The position numbers and the translations under genes were made by a program. This document shows positions 60,519 to 64,000 of a stretch of DNA of 64,000 nt, piece by piece; the stretch's first letter is position 1, and each line of letters starts with the position of its first letter. The notes below the pieces were generated by a model. The model saw only the letters and a program-made list of their open reading frames with translations. It made no database searches and was not told the DNA's origin. The DNA comes from JAKFWI01 sp050246435. GTDB lineage: Bacteria > Pseudomonadota > Alphaproteobacteria > Caulobacterales > Aquidulcibacteraceae. The stretch covers positions 7,913 to 71,912 of the forward strand of contig JBFWWB010000001.1 in the NCBI GenBank assembly GCA_050246435.1, given 5' to 3'.

Positions 60519-60989
60519 TCAGAATGGCGCCCGCGGCGGATCGGCGATCTCCACCAGATCGGTGTGGCCGAAGCCCTTCGCGTAATCGAGCACGGAGATG
60601 ATTTTCGGCGTGAGGCGGACATAGCGCACCGTTGCGGGATCGGGCGCGGGCAAATTCTTCGCGCTCGGATACTTGCCGACGAGGCGGCGGAAGATTTCCG
60701 AACATGTTTTTGCGCCGGTCACGAATTCCGCTCGCGCAGCCATCGAGACGCCTTTGAGATTTTGCATCTCGTCGGCGTCGTCGTCGATGGTGAGCGAGAC
60801 CTTGTCGCACGCCGCGATGTTGCGCGCCTTCTGGCTGTCGGCGCCGCAGAGGAAATAGAGCGTCATCCCTTCCGCGACGTAGCCGACCGTGGTGGCCTGG
60901 GGCCAGCCGTCCGGCCGAACGGTCGCCAAGGTCAAGATGCGGTGCTCCGCCAGGATTTTGAGGATGAGGTCGCGAAGGGCTGCGTCCAT
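60519..60989 (-). CDS. pyridoxamine 5'-phosphate oxidase-like (PPOX) family protein
   Basis: 156 residues of the split-barrel flavin-binding fold: ILTLATVRPDGWPQATTVGYV and LYFLCGADSQKARNIAACDKVSLTI. Family members bind FMN, heme or F420, and this small general type has no assigned substrate. It is convergent with the CoA-transferase gene (seven bases apart) and divergent from the dienelactone hydrolase gene. Confidence 0.86.
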   Translation of the reverse strand: MDAALRDLILKILAEHRILTLATVRPDGWPQATTVGYVAEGMTLYFLCGADSQKARNIAACDKVSLTIDDDADEMQNLKGVSMAARAEFVTGAKTCSEIFRRLVGKYPSAKNLPAPDPATVRYVRLTPKIISVLDYAKGFGHTDLVEIADPPRAPF

Positions 60990-61138
60990 GACAGGTTCTC
61001 CGCGCGGCAGCGAAGCAGCGGAGCGCCCCGCCGGCCTTGCGCTGGATCAAGACTGGGTTGCGCCGCCCATCCCGCGGCTTTCAAGTCGGGTGCAAAAAGC
61101 TAGGGTGCGCACTGGTTCCGCGTGCCGCAGGAGACGCC

Positions 61139-61867
61139 ATGTATCGCCGTGAAATCGTCCGGGTCGACGGCAGCGAAATGCCCGTTCTGCTGTTCGATCC
61201 CGAGGCCCCCGGTCCGCACGCCGGCCTCATCGTCGCGCAGCATCTGCCCGTGGCGCATGCGGGGCTGGAGCGCGATCCGTTCCAGATCGAGGTCGGCCGG
61301 CGCTACGCCGCGGCGGGCTACGCGGTGGCGATGCCATGGATCTTCCATTGGTGGGACGCAGACGCGCCGATGGACGTGAAGCGCGCGGAATTCCGCGACG
61401 ACCGCACTGTGCTGGATCTGGAAGCGACGCGCGCGCTGCTGGCGCGGCAGGCGCATGTGGATTCCACGCGCGTCGGCATCCTCGGCCATTGCTGGGGCGG
61501 GCGCGTCGCGTGGCTGGGCGCCGCCCGCTTGCCGGGATTGAAAGCGTGCGCGGTCTTCTATGGCGGGCGCATCCGCGCGCCGTTCGCCGACGGCGGCGCG
61601 GCGCCGATCACCCTGGCGCAAGACATCGCGTGTCCCGTGCTGGGCGTGTTCGGCAACGAGGATCAGGGCCCCTCGCCGGCCGACGTCGATGCGTATGAAG
61701 CGGCGCTGACGGCAGCCGGCGTGCCGTACGCCTTCCATCGCTATGACGGCGCCGGCCACGGCTTCCAGGACTTCAACAATCCCGAACGCTATCGCGAGGC
61801 GCAATCCGAAGACGCCTGGCGCAAGGCGCTGGCGTTCTTCGCGGAGGCGCTGAAGGCGCAGCGCTAG
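61139..61867 (+). CDS. dienelactone hydrolase family protein
   Basis: A 242-residue alpha/beta hydrolase with the cysteine nucleophile Cys118 in GILGHCWGGR, the acid in FGNEDQG and the histidine in GAGHGFQDF. True dienelactone hydrolases open the lactone ring in chlorocatechol breakdown; stand-alone members hydrolyse unknown esters or lactones. ATG 61139 follows CAGGAG. No aromatic-degradation cluster surrounds it. Confidence 0.9.
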   Translation: MYRREIVRVDGSEMPVLLFDPEAPGPHAGLIVAQHLPVAHAGLERDPFQIEVGRRYAAAGYAVAMPWIFHWWDADAPMDVKRAEFRDDRTVLDLEATRALLARQAHVDSTRVGILGHCWGGRVAWLGAARLPGLKACAVFYGGRIRAPFADGGAAPITLAQDIACPVLGVFGNEDQGPSPADVDAYEAALTAAGVPYAFHRYDGAGHGFQDFNNPERYREAQSEDAWRKALAFFAEALKAQR

Positions 61868-61891
61868 CTGTTCAACGAAGCGGGAGTGGTA

Positions 61892-61967
61892 TGGTGCCGC
61901 CTGCGTGACTCGAACACGCGACCCCATCATTACGAATGATGTGCTCTACCGGCTGAGCTAAGGCGGC
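61892..61967 (-). tRNA. tRNA-Thr (anticodon CGT)
   Basis: A 76-base cloverleaf on the minus strand with encoded CCA. The acceptor stem is GCCGCCT paired with AGGCGGC, the D-loop is AGCTCAGCCGGTAGAGC, the anticodon stem-loop is CATCATTCGTAATGATG with anticodon CGT, and the T-loop is GTTCGAGTCAC. It follows the convergent dienelactone hydrolase gene by 24 bases. Confidence 0.97.
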
Positions 61968-62063
61968 GAGAGGCTCCGGCCATCAGGCAGGGGCCCCAAG
62001 AGGCCGGGAACCTAGAGAGGCGCAGCCGCGCCGGCAAGCCCGCGCCGTGGCTTTTGCGCGCCC

Positions 62064-63473
62064 TCAGGAGGCGATCTGGGCGGCGCGGATAGGCGAAGGA
62101 TCGATCTGCGCCTCGACCCGGCGTGCCAAAGGCGGCAGCGCCAGCACGGAGCCGGCCCCGGCGTCCCGCCCGCCCCGCTCCAGGCGCGGGTGGATGAGCT
62201 TGCCGGTGTCGCCATACACATAGACTAGGCGGGCCCAGTCCGCGTCCTCGTAGAGGAAGGCCGCGCCTTCGGGATCGAGGTCGGACCAATCCGCCTCGCG
62301 CTGGGCGAACGCCGCCTGCGCCAGCCAGTTGCGGGCGCCGATCTCATCGTTCTTGCCGCGACAGACCACGGCATAGAGCGCGCAGATCCGCGAGGACGGG
62401 TTCTGCTTGTAGGCTTCCTCCAGCGCGCGCCAGGCGGCGGCCCAATCCTTCTGCTCGATCGCCAACTCCGCGGAGAGGATGCGGCTTTCACGGTGTTCGG
62501 GTTTCAGCTCGATGAGCGCGCCGAGGCGCTTAGCGCGCTCAAGCGGGGGTTCGTCGTCGCGCAGATCACGATAGGCATGCGCAATCGCAGGATGCGGCGC
62601 CGCGGCCCAGGCTTCTTCGAGGATGCTCGCGGCTTTCCAGACCTTGCCGTCTTCCGCCATCAGGCGCGCGGCGAGTGCGGCGGCGGGCGCGAAGCCCGGT
62701 GCCTGGCGAACGCCCTTTTCGGCCTTGTCGATCGCGACATCGAGGCGGCCCTCGCGGTCATCGCGTTGCGCGGCCGCGGCCAGCAGCACAGCGCGACGGC
62801 GCGCGGCGGCCGCGGGCTCGATCAATTTGCGCCGCTCGCCCTCATCGAGCGCGTCGACCGCATCGTCCCAATCGCCGCCCTGCACCTGCAGATCGAAGAG
62901 GGTCTGGAACGGCCATGTCGCGCTGCGCGACAGCTTGAGCGCGGCGGCGGCGTGCTCGATCGCCGCGCGGCGATCGCCGCGCTGCAGCGCCGCCGACAGC
63001 AAGCCTTTGCGGCCAAGCAATTCAGCGCCCTCGCTGGCGAGCATGCCGGTGTAGGCGCGCTCGGCCGCGGAGACGTCGCCGCTCATTTCCGCGGCGCGCG
63101 CTTCCAAAAGGATGGCGAGGCGCGGCTCGTCGATCAGATTTTCCGCACGCTCCGCATGACGGCGCGCCTCCTCGAACTCACCGGATTCCGCCGCGATAAG
63201 GCCCAACGCCAACGCCTCCTGTCCGCGCCGGCGGCGCGCGCGCTCGCTTGCCTTGCCGAGCTTGCCGGGCGCATCGATCACCGCCATCAGGAAACGCACC
63301 GCTGGCAGCAGCATCGCCATCAGGAACGTCATCGCCAGCACGCCGAACAACGCGGTGGTTTCGATGCGCGTGCCGAACCATTCGATAGTGACGGCGCCGG
63401 GCTGGCTCGCCACGGAAACCGCCGCCAGCGCGGCGAACACGGCGAAGACGAGCAGGATCGCGATGCGGATCAT
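62064..63473 (-). CDS. hemY: HemY family membrane TPR protein
   Basis: 469 residues. Two N-terminal membrane helices (IAILLVFAVFAALAAVSVA and ALFGVLAMTFLMAMLLPAV) precede the HemY domain and TPR-like repeats (GEFEEARRHAERAENL, GDWDDAVDALDEGERR, DWAAAWRALEEAYKQNPSS). The protein is found with heme-biosynthesis genes, usually after hemD and a mitofilin-like gene, though its direct role is unproven. The mitofilin-like gene precedes it by six bases, matching that order. Confidence 0.93.
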   Translation of the reverse strand: MIRIAILLVFAVFAALAAVSVASQPGAVTIEWFGTRIETTALFGVLAMTFLMAMLLPAVRFLMAVIDAPGKLGKASERARRRRGQEALALGLIAAESGEFEEARRHAERAENLIDEPRLAILLEARAAEMSGDVSAAERAYTGMLASEGAELLGRKGLLSAALQRGDRRAAIEHAAAALKLSRSATWPFQTLFDLQVQGGDWDDAVDALDEGERRKLIEPAAAARRRAVLLAAAAQRDDREGRLDVAIDKAEKGVRQAPGFAPAAALAARLMAEDGKVWKAASILEEAWAAAPHPAIAHAYRDLRDDEPPLERAKRLGALIELKPEHRESRILSAELAIEQKDWAAAWRALEEAYKQNPSSRICALYAVVCRGKNDEIGARNWLAQAAFAQREADWSDLDPEGAAFLYEDADWARLVYVYGDTGKLIHPRLERGGRDAGAGSVLALPPLARRVEAQIDPSPIRAAQIAS

Positions 63474-63479
63474 GGCGGC

Positions 63480-64000
63480 TCAGCCTTTCCGCGACAACTG
63501 CGTGCGGATAGCCGCGAGACGCTGATCGATCTCCACGCGCATCTTCGCTTTCGCAAGCCAGGGCGCGACGCGGCGGGCGGGCTCGCCCGTCAACCGTGAA
63601 AGCTGCGCCACTGCGCCCTCGAAATCGTTCGCGGCGAGGCGCGCGCTGGCGCTGTCCACGAGATCGCCGGAAATGTCGACATCACTGGCGCGGCGCACGA
63701 CGATGAACTGCGCCATGCTTGCCTGCACCTGGCCCCACACGCCGCCGCCGGCCTCCGCCGCACGCGCGGCGCGCACGACCTCCAGCTCCAGCTTGGCGTA
63801 TTCGTCGCGCAGCTCTTCACGCGTCGGCGCGCCCTTGCGCGCCAGCGGCGCGAGGGCCGCAACATTGGGATCGTTCGGCAGCACCGCTTGCAGCGCGGAA
63901 TAGGCCGGCTCGAACGGACCTGACGAGCGCGCTGCATCGGTCGCCGCGGCGACCGCGTAGGACGCGCGCGCCGCCTCCGTCGCATCCTTCGCGCCGCGCG
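63480..64000 (-). CDS. mitofilin-like (COG4223) membrane protein, C-terminal part
   Basis: The frame is open to the right edge, so the N-terminus and membrane anchor are missing; about 172 residues are visible. The C-terminal segment (LPNDPNVAALAPLARKGAPTREELRDEYAKL, then VSGDLVDSASARLAANDFEGAVAQL-like helices) is typical of the bacterial mitofilin homologues that sit between hemD and hemY. A start within the window at 63884 would be too short. The stop lies six bases before the hemY ATG. Confidence 0.85.
   Translation of the reverse strand, partial: RGAKDATEAARASYAVAAATDAARSSGPFEPAYSALQAVLPNDPNVAALAPLARKGAPTREELRDEYAKLELEVVRAARAAEAGGGVWGQVQASMAQFIVVRRASDVDISGDLVDSASARLAANDFEGAVAQLSRLTGEPARRVAPWLAKAKMRVEIDQRLAAIRTQLSRKG

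Overview
This is a GC-rich (roughly two-thirds G+C) chromosomal window from an alphaproteobacterium, most plausibly of the Caulobacterales/Hyphomonadaceae type. That placement is an inference. It rests on a DivL-type kinase with tyrosine in place of the catalytic histidine, paired flaF/flbT flagellin regulators, the ChvG/ChvI two-component system next to PTS EIIA/HPr and ahcY, the ethylmalonyl-CoA pathway, and two CtrA-like half-site pairs. There is no prophage, no CRISPR array, no intact insertion sequence and no obvious defence island. Most genes are packed with 1-4 base overlaps.

Layout: 1-5.8 kb holds a partial TTC38-like TPR protein, a tandem pair of TetR paralogues and a tight dnaX-ybaB-GGCT-recR replication/repair operon. 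5.8-16 kb is an acetyl-CoA assimilation region. A minus-strand run carries ccr, several small membrane and lipoprotein genes (one chagasin-like), a Rieske oxygenase and mcd. A plus-strand ecm lies nearby, giving three characteristic steps of the ethylmalonyl-CoA pathway. 16-25 kb holds a DHFR-like reductase, an EamA exporter, class I nrdA with an overlapping zinc-ribbon gene but no nrdB, a REP-like hairpin pair, a GIY-YIG protein, and a divergent Mur ligase/LD-carboxypeptidase pair. 25-31.6 kb is the prkA-yeaH-spoVR stress operon with a Sir2 deacylase joined to its end, facing an ABC ATPase.

31.6-37 kb holds a CHCC zinc-finger protein, a PEP mutase/isocitrate lyase-family enzyme, polA (whose 3'-5' exonuclease motifs look degenerate) and a miniature TonB-receptor-like gene. 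37-46.5 kb is the signalling block chvI-chvG-EIIA-HPr-SemiSWEET-ahcY-TonB-like-divL-ppk2; hprK is missing from its usual place. 46.5-49 kb carries pseB and flbT/flaF. 49-56.7 kb carries a MoxR ATPase, a membrane TPR protein, an unrecognised membrane protein, a vWA protein, a DUF3445 protein, a membrane TIR-domain protein, a Nudix hydrolase and a lone Hpt protein. 56.7-64 kb has an aldo/keto reductase, a decayed region around tRNA-Lys(CTT), a class III CoA-transferase, a PPOX-fold protein, a dienelactone hydrolase, tRNA-Thr(CGT), and hemY with the end of a mitofilin-like gene.

Functionally the window links C2/C3 carbon assimilation, DNA replication and nucleotide supply, stationary-phase stress, and cell-cycle, envelope and flagellar signalling. 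All functions are assigned by reading motifs and overall resemblance; no database search was run.
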